A DNA stretch of 64,000 nt from Pascua guehoae (taxonomy: Eukaryota; Basidiomycota; Tremellomycetes; Trichosporonales; Trichosporonaceae), in the NCBI GenBank assembly GCA_001600415.1, contig BCJX01000003.1, positions 1,917,167 through 1,981,166 on the forward strand, read 5' to 3'. This document shows positions 51,949-63,900 of the stretch, piece by piece. The notes below the pieces were generated by a model. The model saw only the letters and a list, made by a program, of their open reading frames with translations. It made no database searches and was not told where the DNA came from. Position numbers and translations under genes: made by a program. Each line of letters starts with the position of its first letter. The stretch's first letter is position 1.

Positions 51949-52118
51949 CAGCTTGTTCCTTCTCAATGCTGTGCGACCTCTGGGTTCTTTCAAGACCTGT
52001 GTCCCTTACACCCGTGTCACCAGCAATCTCGTCCCCTTTGCTCTGAACTGGACAGAGCTAGCTGGGCGGCAGCGGTGGCCCCGCCGCCACGTTTGTCTCT
52101 CGGTTTGTCCCCACCACA

Positions 52119-52197
52119 GGCGCGTCTGGAAGTCGTGAGACTGCCACAGAGAGGCTCGAGCGCGTAGCACTCCCACCCACGGCTTCGCGGACACCTG
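52119..52197. mobile_element. MITE, family M2 fragment
   Basis: A left-end-like repeat (CAGGCGCGTCTGGAAGTCGT, then GAGACTGCCAC) and a short right-end remnant (CGCGGACACCTG followed by TA). An internally deleted copy. Confidence 0.45.
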
Positions 52198-52502
52198 TAT
52201 GTCTGTATGTTACAAGAGTGTTCCACAACAACCACCCCAGTCGCGCTGCTTGAGCTGTGCATTGAGCCCGACAATGAGTGTGCCGGTGGTGCTACGATGC
52301 GAGGACATGTTTAACCCGACGCACCCCATTTTTTCAACCCCTGTCACACAAGGCAAGACAGATGTTCATCCAAAGGTGAACATGTCATCGATGCCGAGCC
52401 TTGGCACGTCTTGGCATCTTTGTTGTATGTAGGTAGATACCTCGCTATAAGATGAGTGTGAGGTGCATTGAGCATTCAGCTGTGTTTTCATGTTGCTCAT
52501 AC

Positions 52503-53112
52503 TTGCCAAGCGTCGGTAGGAAGCGAAAACCTCTGGTCAACGAGACGACCAGGGTCGACTTGGGCTCTTTCAAGGCGGACAAGGTGGAGGACAGCGTCAA
52601 GGACAGCGTCGGTATACGAACGGGACGGGTCGTCAATGTACACCCAGACACCAGCGCCGAGAATGTCGAGGACTGTCAGCCCCGCTGCTGAGAAGCTTTA
52701 CGGACAGCCCCTCGCTTTCCGCATGCCATCAACAGAGGCCGATGCTCAGAAGGTTACCTCGGCCTACATGTCCCAGGGGTTTCACTCCAGTTACCGTAAG
52801 TCTCGGTCTCATTAGGTGACCACAATTGGGGCAGCAGGCCCAGTAAGGTGGTGCGAGGCCATTCACAGGTCAGTCGTTTACGCTGCTCTGTGATTTGTTT
52901 GGGAGCCGGATGCGATAGCAACGGTAACAGGAGACCTCGACAACAAAGACATCCCAGATTACACGACGTTCGACTTGGCCTTGGGGTCCGTTCTTGGGAA
53001 CCAGGCACATTGACATGACGGGTATGAGGTAGGCCACAGACTGGACGGGGCACATGAGCGACCATCGACATGCCCAGACTCGCATCGAGACGAACAGATG
53101 ATGGCAAGCCAC
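52503..53112 (-). pseudogene. Coding-like fragments of an unidentified protein
   Basis: The minus strand at 52680-52503 reads VLDILGAGVWVYIDDPSRSY, DAVLDAVLHLVRLERAQVD and GRLVDQRFSLPTDAWQ, ending at a GTATGAG donor. At 53060-52870 it reads VPKNGPQGQVERRVIWDVFV and CYRCYRIRLPNK. Both have the composition of real protein, but I recognise neither family and found no exon chain joining them. Could be a relic or a poorly resolved gene. Confidence 0.3.
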
Positions 53113-53138
53113 GATTTTGTCATGGACAATCGACAGAG

Positions 53139-53259
53139 GGTGTCAAAACGGAACGAGTAATGGCGCAGGGTGAGACTGGCGCGTACTGGCGGATTCTTGC
53201 TGCATCTGCGTGCCTCAGCATCGCGGCATCCCTGCGCCTTACTCGTTCCTTTTGACACC
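53139..53259. repeat. Inverted repeat, about 31-bp arms
   Basis: Left arm GGTGTCAAAACGGAACGAGT to 53170. The right arm 53230-53259 is its inverse with two single-base deletions. Loop is about 59 bases. Confidence 0.85.
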
Positions 53260-56200
53260 TTCTGTGCCAGAGGGAACCGCAAACACCACACCGCCGATCA
53301 TCTCACATCTTGGGGCGTGTCTTGTACAGTGAGTGCTGACAAAGGGCAAAACGGGTCACCTCCCATTGGGCTGCCGGCTGCCATTATTGGTACCCCACAG
53401 CAGCCGGGTAAAGGTCGCCAACGTCGATACTCTCGGCACCGTCGCTAACAGGCGCAACGAGGGTGTTTGGAAGACCACGACACGCGTCCCTGGCCGTCCA
53501 GTCATCTCTACAGCTCATCCACGATGCCAAACCCCGAGGCCCTGCGCGATCCCGACGTGGCGCTCGAGTTCTCGTTCCAAACGCCTGCCAAGCACGCGTG
53601 CCAAGCAGCATTCCGAACGATGCCCAGTGCTGCCCGGTCCTTGGATCCTCGAGCGCCGAGCCTCGGTCCCGGGCGTGGTGGAGGGTCTCGGGCAGCCTAT
53701 CGCGGAGAAGGGTCCAAGCTCTGCCAAGTGTCCTTGGCGAGTGGCTCGGAACGTGGTGCGAGATCAGCTTGAATTGGGGCATGGACGGCGCTGGGTCATG
53801 GGCCACTGGGCCATATTGGTCGCAAGGCCAAAAATGAAAATGCCAAGGCCCGTGCGCCGTGTCTCCGTGTCCGAGCTCGAGCTCGAGGGCGCACTGGCCC
53901 GCAGCGTATGTGGCGCCGCGTCTCGGCCGTCGCCCAGCTGCCCAGCCGACAGCCTTTCACATGCCCGCTGCTTGGCGCCGCGTCCGAGTGGCACGGGCAC
54001 GTCGGGTGCTGCGCGCTGCGATTCGCCATTGTCCACTGGTGCGCTGCACAGACACAGTGCCAAGACGACGCCGTGCCGCCAAGACTGGCGGGCGGGGTGG
54101 CTCGGCCGTCTGCTACGCATGCTACGCACGTAGCGGGCAGTGGTGAAAGGTGCGCAGTCGTCCGCAGTCCGCAGGGCATGGGCTGGCTGCAACGGCAGGG
54201 GACCAGGGCGTGTGGAACGGTCAAGCCATGTACGGGCGCGGACGGTGCCGGCGCGGGCGCAGCAGCGCAGCCAATGGCGACGACGGGGGTGGTACAGCAC
54301 GACTGTGACTGAAACGAGCGGGATGCAGGTGCGCGCTGCGCAGTAGTTGTGCACGACGCGTCTGACGCCGTGCAGCGCATGAAGTCGCGTCGAGTCGCGT
54401 CAACCAGACCACTGTCGCAGTGCCGATCTCTAACCTGATCAATAACCTGACGGGCAAATATTGCCCGCTGTGTGTCACCAAAAATAGACTGTGCGCAGTC
54501 GACAATGGACGGCGCGTTGAGCTGGGACTGTCGGGTCAGGGAGACGGCGTCAAGGGAATCCTGATACACGGCTTTGCCAAGAGCATGTGGCGCTGGGGGC
54601 TCGGGGTTGGGATGGGTGGCAGTCGCCTGAACGAGGGGTTGCCACCACTCTGATCAGTCGATCCGCCGAGAGTGTCGAGGTAGCCACTGGCCACTGGTGG
54701 ACATTCCTTCCGCCCCCTCCCGACTGGAAGAGCACTGGTCGCCAGGTTACTATTCGTGGACTGGGGTCATGGCGGTAAGATCGTAAGAGTAATACAGTGA
54801 CCCCGTGCGGTGAGGGTACACCTAGTCTGGGATCTGGGAACACCTTGCCAGCTGCTAGAGCCACGATGCTCGTCCACATATGGTTGACGCAAACCTCGAG
54901 AGAAAGACAGGCCGCCCAATGTGGTCGCGTTGGTTTTGCGTTTCCGTTCTTGTTGCCAGATTGACAGTCGCTCGCAGGGACTGTGGCCTGTGCACGTCAC
55001 TCTGCACGGCCCAAACCGCCGAGGAGTGGAAGAACATGCACCGACAATGTTCCGGGTGAGGTGCCGAAGCTGGCCTCTAAACATTTCTTGATCACAGAGA
55101 GACCATGCGGGCCAACTCATGCTGCATGCTGCATGCTTCCATGCCGCCTCCCCAGTTGTGACAACAGCAGCATCAGCCACCTTTCCCACCGCCACCGCCA
55201 CATTCGGGCAACGCCACACTTGTGAACCCAACTCTTTTCGACCTGAGATTGCCCGTTGACCTTGGGGTGGGGACCACGTCGCCTGCACTGCCCCGTTGTT
55301 TATCCTGTTCCACAAGTCCCTGAGGAGCCTGAGAGACGAGCCAGTCCCTTGGCGTACGGTCATGCCCATAATTCTGGCAATACTGCATTTCTAGCGTCCT
55401 GGCGTCCTGGCATCCCATCGAGTCTACTGGTAGTGTGGCCAGTGCGCACTAGAGGTTGCATGGATGCACAGATCCAACGCGATCCAGCGAGGAATGATTT
55501 TCCGATTTGAATTTAATGCCTCAGGCCAAGAAGACCCATCCCACGGCCCCACATGACACTAGTGCTGCGCATCGAACCGCCAAAACGAAACGGTCGTGTC
55601 GAGTCTGGGGTCCACCTCCTGATCTACAGGAACTAACCCTCGCCCGCCCCACTCGGTCCGTCTTGTCGTGACAGAGCCAAAGCGTCATAGTGGCATTTCA
55701 TGCGACCATGCGGACGGCTCTGTTTATCCATGACCAAGACGACCGCGTGTGAGCGGCCAATCAGGCCCAATGGCCAAGGCTACTGAGGTATACCACTTTG
55801 AATGTGGCCGCCTGCCATGTTAAAGTGTGCTGGGAAACTGTAAAAAACAACACGTCAGCCACGGCGGTCGCACCCGGCATGCACCTGTGCATCCCTCTTG
55901 TACCACCTTGTGGCATGTGCTGCGCGGCTCTCTCCATGTAAATCGTCGTCTAAATATCCCACTTTCAATCGGGGGTCGCCGATCCCCGAGCGCCAGATCG
56001 CCAAGGCGGCCCCATGCTCCACGCTTTTCGCCCCGGGCCACGACACACCGAGCTCGCTTGGTGCGCTCGGTGGGGTCGGAGCAACGGAGCGGCGACTGGT
56101 GCATGGCCAAGACGGACAAGACGGCGATTGGAGCGGGGGGCGGTGCAAGTGGTGTCGATGATGATGATGTCTAGCGGGATGCTATGGGCTGCAAACGACC

Positions 56201-58191
56201 AGTTGTGTGGTTGGACGCGTCGACTGACACGGACTGGAGCGCTATGAGACGCGCTTGCGACCGATTAGCGACCATACGTACGTATGTCGGTACGATGCCG
56301 TGTACCGTGTGTTGATTGATCGTGCGCGCCCAACGGCAACCCAAGTCTGTGTTGCAAGCGCAGGACAGCAGGACGCCAGCATGTACACCAGGAGAAAAAG
56401 GATTAGGGGCAACCGAGGGAAACTAATACAACAAGGCTCTTTGCGTCACATCCAATGTGACGGCATGGCTGCAAGGGTATACAGGATGGCGGTTTCTTTC
56501 CAAGCCCACGAACAACGCCTCACTCCCACGATGCGCGATGCGCCACCATGATTGCATGATTGCGAAAGCTGCAGAGCCGGCGAGTGACCAGTGGTGCTTT
56601 ACTGTACACTGAGCGTGTGCTGTCGTGGCAATTTTTTCTTCGAGGGCAAGGGAAAGGGGCGTGTGGGGGCGTGTGTGCGAAAACGTCAGGGAGATGATGA
56701 GGAATGGACGTCAGCGGGGAAACGAGGTGCACCTGGGGGACGATCTGTAATCGACCTGAACAAGTCTACGAAGAAAAAAACGGCTAGTTGGCAGCGAGCA
56801 TGGCGAGGCGAGATGCGGGACAAAGGACAGGGCCGAGGGAATGTTGAAAAAAAAAAAAAAAAAAAAACAAGGAAGCCAAAGACACGGGCTAAAGGCGTCG
56901 GTGCCGAGTGCGGACTCTGGGCAGGCACACATTATTGCACGAGGCCAAACAGCGCGATGCAGTCATGCAGTTGTTGCTCTGTAACGGTAACTGCCAAGCA
57001 AATTTCCGCTCAAACGGCACAAACCGGACATTCGGACGAGCGGGAGGGACAAAACAAAAAAAAACATGCGTAGGGTGGCGTGTCAGGGACCACATGGGCG
57101 TTCAGGAACAGGGTGCGCACAGAGCGCAACCTCGCTCACACGCACGGGCAGGCAGACGGCAGTCGGCAGACGGCAGACGGCAGACGGGCGGGGGGGGCGG
57201 CCACCAGGGGCCGTTTTGTTGTTGGGCACAGATGATCCAAGAGGCACTACTGTACTGGGAAAGGGGGAGGGGGAGCGGGGGGCGTCCCAGCCATTACACT
57301 CTAAAAATATTTAGCACACGCCATGGGCCCTGAAACCCGAGCAGATCGATCCGATCCAATAATCGTCTTTACGCGTCACACCGGCGCCGCGCGTCTCCGT
57401 CTCGACTACTGTACTGTACACAACTGCAGGTTGACTCGGCCAAACTGTCGGCAGACGAGCCGCACACCCTACAGTACTCTCCTACGTGGCCTTGGAGGTG
57501 GCCTAAACCCCCTGCCGGAGTCGTGTCCCTGAATGAGAGACAGAGCGGTCCTGTCAGGCATGTTCCCCCCCCCCCCCCCCNNCGGCTGTTCAGGGACCTT
57601 CTTTTTTGCCAAGTTCAAGCTCTTCGGGTTGTGTTTATCGCCCAGAGGTAAACTGCATGGGAACAGAAGAAAATAGAACATGGCACTCGTCTTGGGTTGC
57701 CAAGCAATGCGATGCAGGCCAACTATGGGGCACAGGGACCACCAAAGGGGCCTATACCATGGGCGGGTTGGTCAACCGCCCCAAGTTGTGTGGTGGCTCA
57801 TCCAACCCGNCCCCCCCCCCCCCCCCCCCCGCCTATCCGCGCATACCGCCCATCCCTTATAATCGCCGTCTGTGCTTTCCTCGCCATCCCCCCGTCCTTT
57901 AATCCGTTTCTTTCACGACATCCCCCATCACCTCTTCCTCGGCTCGCTCCTGGCCTCCCGACACCTCCACGGTAACCCCCCTCCTCTCCCAACCACGGCC
58001 GGCATTTTTCTTTTGCACTGGCCTCCTCTCCCCCCCAACGCCTAGTAGTTTCTGCTGTGCACCCCTCCGCATTACCTTTTGAGATCACCCCCCCTCTCCC
58101 CTCCCCCCCTCCCCAACCTTCTTCCTTTAAAGCAAGGCCGCTGGACAGTTTTCATTCTTTGCCCTTTTGCGCTTCACCCCGACCTTCGACC

Positions 58192-59753
58192 ATGCTTTCG
58201 TTTGCCCTCCTCGGTCTCCCCGTCGTTGCCGCTTTGGCCACCCCCTGGGCTCAGCCCCGCGACTCGCCTGTCCACGAGCTGTTCAAGCGTGCCGACCACT
58301 CTGCCGACTACAACTCGCCCAGTGAGTGCATCCCTCGCACGTTACCCCCGCCCCCATGTCCTTTGCCTTGTGTGTGTGTGTTCGGTACGCTAACACTGCT
58401 CCAGCGTGGCAGGCTCAGTTCCCCCCGTACTTTGTCTCGCCCAACGAGACCAACATCCCCCAGGCCTGGCTTGACAAGCTCAAGACGGTCAAGCTCCCCG
58501 AGGGCAACCCCCCTTCGGTGCTCGAGGGCTGCTGCACCCCCCGTTACGACAAGGACGGCAACGACCCGGCCATCTGCTCGTTCAGCGCTGGCTGCCACAC
58601 GAAAGAGGACATTTTTGACGGCCCCGATGGCGTCTTTGTCCTGACCTTTGACGACGGCCCCGGCAAGGCCTCGATGGGTGTCTACGACTACCTCACCCAG
58701 AACAACATCTCGAGTGCGGCCACCCACTTTATGATTGGCGCCAACGTTGTCGGTGACCCCATCACTGCCAACGTGGCGTTCAAGAACGGTGGCCACATTG
58801 CTGTCCACACCTGGTCGCACCACTACAGTGAGTCTTTGCATCTGCCCACCAACCCCAACACCTATGCTAACGCGTAGCCACCAACCTTACCGACGCTCAG
58901 ATTGTCGGTGAGCTCGGCTGGACCATGCAGGCCATCTCGGACGTGACTGGCGGCCGCGTCCCTCTCTTCTGGCGCCCTCCTTACGGCGACGTTGACAACC
59001 GTGTGCGCGCCATCGCCAAGGGTGTCTTCGGCATGGAGACTGTCCTCTGGAACAGGGGTGAGTGTTTGCGTTTTGGTGGGGGAGGGAACCGAGGGAAAAT
59101 GCCGTGTTGGCCCACCAGCACCCCGGTATGCGCCACCGCCGACGGGCAAGCGGGCCAGACCCCACGACGCCACCGTCGGATGCCCACGGACCCGCCCACC
59201 CCGGTTTCACAGACCATGGCTGACCAATTCAGACACCAACGACTGGAAGATTGGTGGCACGGACGAGAGCATCACTGTCGACTCTGTCAAGGAGGAGATG
59301 GAGAAGTGGTTTAGTGGCCCCAAGACGCCCGGTGTTGTCGCGCTCGAGCACGAGATCAACAACTCCTCGCTCGAGGTCTTTGCCGCTGCCTACCCCCACA
59401 TGGCCGAGGGCGGCTGGCAGGTCAAGTCGGTCGCCGACGCCTTTGGCATGAACTGGTACCAGAACGCCCGCAACAACAAGGGCGACCTCCTTGCCACCAT
59501 GTCGGTCGGCGAGGTCAACACTGCCATCTACACCAACCAGTCGTTCCCCGCGTCCACTTCGGCGGCCGGTCCTTCGGGCGCCGTCGACGGTGACGCCGTG
59601 CCCTCTGGCACCGCTTCCGGCGTCGCGGGCGGCCACCTCGCCAACAACGGCTCGGCCCCGACTGCCTCGGACAAGGCGTCGGCCGCCACCTCGACTGCGG
59701 CCATCCCCCTCGCCGCCGTCCTCGTCGCCGTCGCCGCTGCCGTCGCTCTCTAA
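58192..59753 (+). CDS. GPI-anchored chitin deacetylase (CE4/NodB)
   Basis: Four exons (58192-58321, 58405-58827, 58878-59057, 59233-59753) give 417 residues. A signal peptide ([16 protein letters not shown]) is followed by a cysteine-containing lead-in and the NodB domain. Motif 1 TFDDGP is at 124-129, motif 2 HTWSHH at 178-183 (metal-binding histidines) and motif 3 RPPYGDVDN further on. WKIGG and VALEHEIN carry the later catalytic elements. The C-terminus is Ser/Ala/Thr-rich and ends in a hydrophobic GPI signal ([16 protein letters not shown]). It removes acetyl groups from chitin to make chitosan at the cell surface, as the Cda proteins of Cryptococcus do. All catalytic residues seen are intact. 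Confidence 0.95.
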
Positions 59754-60737
59754 GCGCGGACAGTCACATCGTTTCCATGGACATACATTCATCTATTTCT
59801 TCTTCTTTTTCGTGACTTTTGCGGCAGCCCCCCCGTCTCTCTCCATATGCACCTGGGCACTACATTGAGGTTTGGCCTCGTCTGTAGCAGCAGCACACCA
59901 CACCACCACACACACAACACACACACACACACACCACTAGGATTGTATAATTGATGATACACGCAGTATCTTCTCATCAAGCACTGGCACTGGGGTCGAC
60001 TGACTAGGATAGCAGGGGTCAACTTGCACGGAGAGCAGGGGTTAACGTACACGGATAGCACTCTGTCAGCGACTTGTCCACACTCACCTGTCGGTCCCAG
60101 TCAGAACAGCGTGTCAAACATTGGGACACAGCCATCGTTGCTTGCAATCTCACACCCCCAGCCCCCAACGGTCGCCATGGCACTTGTTTGCACAGCAACG
60201 ATTACATTCCACGGCATCCGGCTCGTTCTCACCATGAAAGATAGGCACCCGCCCGACCCGGCTCGTCGTTGACGGCAACCTCACGGCTCCCAGACAGAGG
60301 AACGAGGTACGCTTGGCAAGCACCATCTGCAACTTGGCTCCCAGGCGCGCAAATGGCGTGCACGCTTGGCTGCTTGGCTTTCTGTACCGTGGGTACCGTC
60401 TTGTACCATGGGTTCTGTCGGTACCGTGTGCAGCAGCGGGGTATGCATACCCCCCCCCCCCGCCCCAGCCACGCAACTCTTGCGTACGCGCGCGCGTCCA
60501 GCGGCACGCCGGATCTGGAATGCAGGACAGGCACGCCGTAAATCCTCCGACCCGGTCTGCCGGCATCCATCCGACAACCCAGCGTCGAGCCGGGCAAGCC
60601 CAAGCTACTTACGAGGGGCTGGTGGGACGGGCGACATGAGAAACGCAAAGGAAACAAACATAAAATACATGAATGGGTGGAATGAGGTACAGCCCCGGGC
60701 AATCCGACGTCGGTTAGTGCTATAGGTCGCGTGTAGT

Positions 60738-60842
60738 TGGGACTGGGACTGGGACTGGGGCTGGGACTGGGACTGGCTGGGACTGGGACTGGCTGGGACT
60801 GATAATGGGACTGGGACTGGGACTGGGACGGGGTCGGGGACG
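60738..60842. repeat. (GGGACT)n minisatellite
   Basis: About 16 hexanucleotide GGGACT units with small interruptions. Confidence 0.9.
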
Positions 60843-61309
60843 GGACATGAAACGGCGAGGTACGCTGCCCGCTCTAGTCTGCAGCGTGTCGTTTGAATGC
60901 TGTTGCCGTCATGACCCAATAGTCTTGGCACCTGTGCCCGTCCTCTACAGATCCACAGATCCACAATTCTAGGGCCCAGCCAGCGGGTACGAGTACAGTC
61001 GCGTACTCTTCGGTGTCCTGACGTGGACTGTCGACAGTGCATAAAGTGGAACCGGGGGAGGTGGCCCACGACGATAGGCCAGTGGCGTGGGGTGGGGCAG
61101 AGCGTGGTCGTCTCCGTCTTGCGAGTTGCACTACCGACCTCGAGGCGAGAGCGGTTGGGCGGTTCGGTTGGGCAGTTCGTGCTGCACGGTACGGTACGGG
61201 ACGTTTACGTGGTTTGCTCGGCGTTTCTTGGGTCTACGTTATCCGTACACCATCCCATCATGCCCATACACCGTGTCCATACCCAGAGCCCATTCCCATA
61301 GCCCATTAG

Positions 61310-61380
61310 ATTGCCCATACCCACACCCCTACCCACCCATACCCCTACCCACCCATACCCCTACCCACACCCCGACCCAG
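61310..61380. repeat. CCCATACCCCTA-type repeat
   Basis: Tandem CCCATACCCCTACCCA units, similar to degenerate telomere-like C-rich DNA but internal and irregular. Confidence 0.75.
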
Positions 61381-61724
61381 CGGTTCCCAGCCTTTCTCCG
61401 CTCAACCTTGTCCGACGCCATGGCCATGGCCATGTACAGCACTAGACGCCCCGTCCTGCTCGTCCCCTCCCCCCCCCCCTGGCCCCAAGTGATCACAGTG
61501 AGCCGTCCCACCACGCAGCCCGAGGTTGTCGGCCCCGAGTTGCCGAGAGCCCAAGGTGATGCCCCGTGACGGGTCGATGCAGGCGCATACCTGGCGACAC
61601 CGGGCCGTCGGCGGGCCCTTGCTCTTCACCGAGGAGGCACTCGAGCTCCACGCGATGGTCTAGCCGGGTCTCGCAGAGGCTGGGTCGTGGGCGGCGGTGG
61701 GGTGTGAGGGGTGGCGTGGGATTG

Positions 61725-62130
61725 GGCTGAGGTTTGGGCTGAGGTTTGGGCTGGGGTTTGGGCTGGGGTTTGGGCTGAGGTTTGGGCTACGGCTGGAGCT
61801 AGAAGGCTTCGAGGACGAGCTTCGAGTAGAACGCTTGCGGTGAACACTCGAGTAGAACAGAGTAGAACACTGAGTAGAGCGCTTGGAGTAGAGCGCTCCG
61901 AGCACAATGCTTCGGGTAGAAGACCGAGCAGAAGACTGAGGGGAACACTGAGCAGAAGAATGAGCAGAACCACTCTGTAGAAGACTGAGCAGAACCACTC
62001 TGTAGAACACTCCGAGTCGAACCCGTCGAGTCGAACGCGTCCAGTAGAACGCGTCGAGGAGAACGCGCCGAGTAGAACGCATCGAGTAGAACGCGCCGAG
62101 TAGACCACGTCGAGTAGAACGCGCGGGGCA
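61725..62130. repeat. Tandem repeats TTTGGGCTGAGG then GAGTAGAACGCG
   Basis: The first block (61725-61795) repeats a 12-bp TTTGGGCTGAGG unit. The second (61820-62130) repeats 10-20 bp units containing GAGTAGAAC. Minus-strand ORFs rich in Leu/Phe/Tyr/Ser across it are repeat artefacts. Confidence 0.8.
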
Positions 62131-62135
62131 ACACT

Positions 62136-62408
62136 TTGGGCAGCAGAGCCTCCCCAGCCTCAAGGTCGAGTACCACCTCGTGTGCTCGACGGCATGTCCA
62201 CTACGCTACTTTGAATCTGCGATACTGCGAGCACTGTGAGTCCTGCGAGTCCTGCGAGTCCTGTGGGTCCTGTGAGTCCTGCGGTTCCTGTGAGTCTTGC
62301 GAGTCCTGCAAGTCCTGTGAGTACTGCAAGTCATGCAAGTCATGCAAGTCCTGCAAGTCCTGCAATGACCGCGAGGACTGCGGTACTACGACGCCTGTGA
62401 GACTGTGA
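62136..62408 (+). CDS. Cys-x-x-Cys repeat ORF (uncertain)
   Basis: A 90-codon ORF whose middle (62215-62370) is a 9-bp repeat (TGCGAGTCC and variants) encoding Cys-Glu-Ser, Cys-Gly-Ser and Cys-Lys-Ser. Cys recurs every third residue about 17 times. The charge changes from Glu-rich to Lys-rich along the array. This could be a metal-binding metallothionein-like peptide or only a translated microsatellite. No leader, intron or homologue supports it. Confidence 0.25.
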   Translation: MGSRASPASRSSTTSCARRHVHYATLNLRYCEHCESCESCESCGSCESCGSCESCESCKSCEYCKSCKSCKSCKSCNDREDCGTTTPVRL

Positions 62409-63232
62409 GACTACGACAGCCCAGAGCCCCCACCGCCACACCCGCCCGAGCTGCACTGGCACCCACCAGTCCGCACCCGACACGCTCTGGAGCGGAATCG
62501 GAATCCACCTCGCGCCCAAGTACAAGTACACGGTGCGGCAGCGGTCGTTACTGTGCGCAGGCTGCGGGTCGAGGTCGGGCTCGAGTGTGCCTTTGTCTGC
62601 GTGCTTGGCTGGGTGGAGCTCGGTCTCGACTCGCGTTCAAGCTCGTGTTAGGCAGCCTGTTGGCCTGTGGCCCGTGGCCTGTTGGCTCACTCTGCCTCTG
62701 ATTCATACACTCCCCCGCCGATATCCACCGAACCAAGGTGCCGAGGCCTTCGCTCGGCGTTGCTGGATGCTCGGAGAGTGAACATCTCGAGTTGGTCGGG
62801 AAGGATCCTCATGCTGATCTGATTGAGCCCGCGGTCTTGCGGCCGCGACCTGCCACTCGAAGTGGTCCTTTCAGCATGCAATAAACGCTGTGACATGGGC
62901 CAACAAGTACTGGTAGTCGGGGGTAATGCTCGCGCACAACCCGGAACTCTAGTTGCGTTGCTCGGCATGAAGGGTCTTCCAGGCCAGACCTGTCTGCTGG
63001 CCATGTACATCGCGAGTGTGCAGCTGTGTGGCTGTGTGGCGTCTGGGTCTGCGGGTTATGGCCATCTGCGGGAAATGGCATCAGCGGGTCATGGACGCCT
63101 TGTCGCGTGAGGTTGCTCTGTAGCTTGATCCCGTGCCGCCAACGCGTCGATACCGCTTGTGGCCTAGGACATGGCTCTACAGCTTGTCCAAATAGTCCAC
63201 GAGCAATCAACAAAGGTCAAGCTGGTGAGTCA

Positions 63233-63307
63233 TCAACCGCCAAGCTGGTAACATGCGTCAACCGCCAAGCTGGTAACATGCGTCAACCGCCAAGCTGGCA
63301 ACATGCG
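63233..63307. repeat. 25-bp tandem repeat, three copies
   Basis: TCAACCGCCAAGCTGGTAAC followed by ATGCG, at 63233, 63258 and 63283, with a degenerate copy near 63208. Confidence 0.9.
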
Positions 63308-63477
63308 ACATGAATGCATAAGCGTCGGCCATGAGCGTCGCCATGGCCGTTTTTCAACGCTCGTAGCTCTATAAGTCCCGGTTACCCACCTGCCAGCCGC
63401 GTCGGTAGCGAACCGACTTGGACAACGGGTACACCCGGTTGGGGGGCAGCAAACAATCAGTAACCTTTACGCGGCTC

Positions 63478-63900
63478 CTACTCGTCGTCTTCGTCGTCGC
63501 TCTCCTCGAGGAAGTCGACGAGGGCCTGGGTAACCTTGAGGAAGTGCTGCTTGCCCTGGGGCTTTGCGCCCTTCTGGTGCCAGTAAATGATGGCCTGGTC
63601 GGACACGCAGTCCGTGTTGTACAGGACCTTTACGAGCTGGGGGAACGTCTTGAGGATGCGCGTCTCCTGGTAGCAGTAGACCTGGATGGCGTTGAGAATG
63701 CCGACCTGGGCCTTTGCGCTCGTGCAGAATGGCTCAAGGGTGGGCGCGAGGCGCGTCACGTGCGCGACCACGTTGGACTCGATCTGGTTCGAGTGCGCGC
63801 TCCAGTCAAACGCGCCCATCCAGCCCAGGAAGATCCACTCGCACAGGTCCGCCTCGGGGACCGGCTGCTCGGCCTGCTGCGTCTTGAGGGTCTCGATGAT
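63478..63900 (-). CDS. BZW/5MP-type eIF5-mimic protein, 3' exon (partial)
   Basis: The last exon of a gene whose 5' part lies beyond the window. A CAG acceptor at 63902-63901 precedes 140 codons: IIETLKTQQAEQPVPEADL, WIFLGWMGAFDW, AIQVYCYQETRILKTFPQLV, VLYNTDCVSDQAIIYWHQKG, ending VDFLEESDDEDDE. This is a W2 (MIF4G-like C-terminal) domain with acidic-aromatic boxes. The block Q-x-Y-C-Y and the single W-H-Q helix fit BZW1/2 (5MP) better than eIF5 or eIF2B-epsilon. Those proteins bind eIF2 and eIF3 and tune start-codon choice. The flanking 63901-64000 is intron with a (GT)n run. Confidence 0.8.
   Translation of the reverse strand: MIETLKTQQAEQPVPEADLCEWIFLGWMGAFDWSAHSNQIESNVVAHVTRLAPTLEPFCTSAKAQVGILNAIQVYCYQETRILKTFPQLVKVLYNTDCVSDQAIIYWHQKGAKPQGKQHFLKVTQALVDFLEESDDEDDE

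Larger units (their letters stand above)
50212..58191. other. 8-kb region, largely non-coding
   Basis: No complete gene could be built. It contains a (TGCC)n run at 50575-50602, MITE copies, an inverted repeat at 53139-53259, coding-like fragments at 52503-53112, A-runs at 56846-56868 and two small gaps at C homopolymers (57581 and 57810). A plus-strand fragment at about 53524 (MPNPEALRDPDVALEFSFQT) looks coding but leads nowhere. The last 300 bases before 58192 are the pyrimidine-rich leader of the chitin deacetylase gene. Confidence 0.4.
59754..63477. other. Repeat-rich region without a supported gene
   Basis: Simple and tandem repeats dominate (listed separately). ORFs through them are artefacts, with the possible exception of the Cys-rich ORF at 62136-62408. 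Confidence 0.5.

Noticed and set aside
61310..61380. Telomeric repeat
   Set aside because: The units are irregular CCCATACCCCTA types inside the contig, not a terminal TTAGGG-type array.
61626..62176. Leu/Phe/Ser-rich minus-strand ORFs
   Set aside because: They are translations of the GAGTAGAAC tandem repeats and have no recognised domain.
63386..63475. tRNA on the minus strand, from the T-arm-like hairpin GTCGG-TTCGCTA-CCGAC
   Set aside because: No D arm or anticodon arm of correct size lies between it and the 5' strand. The outer stem overlaps the T stem.
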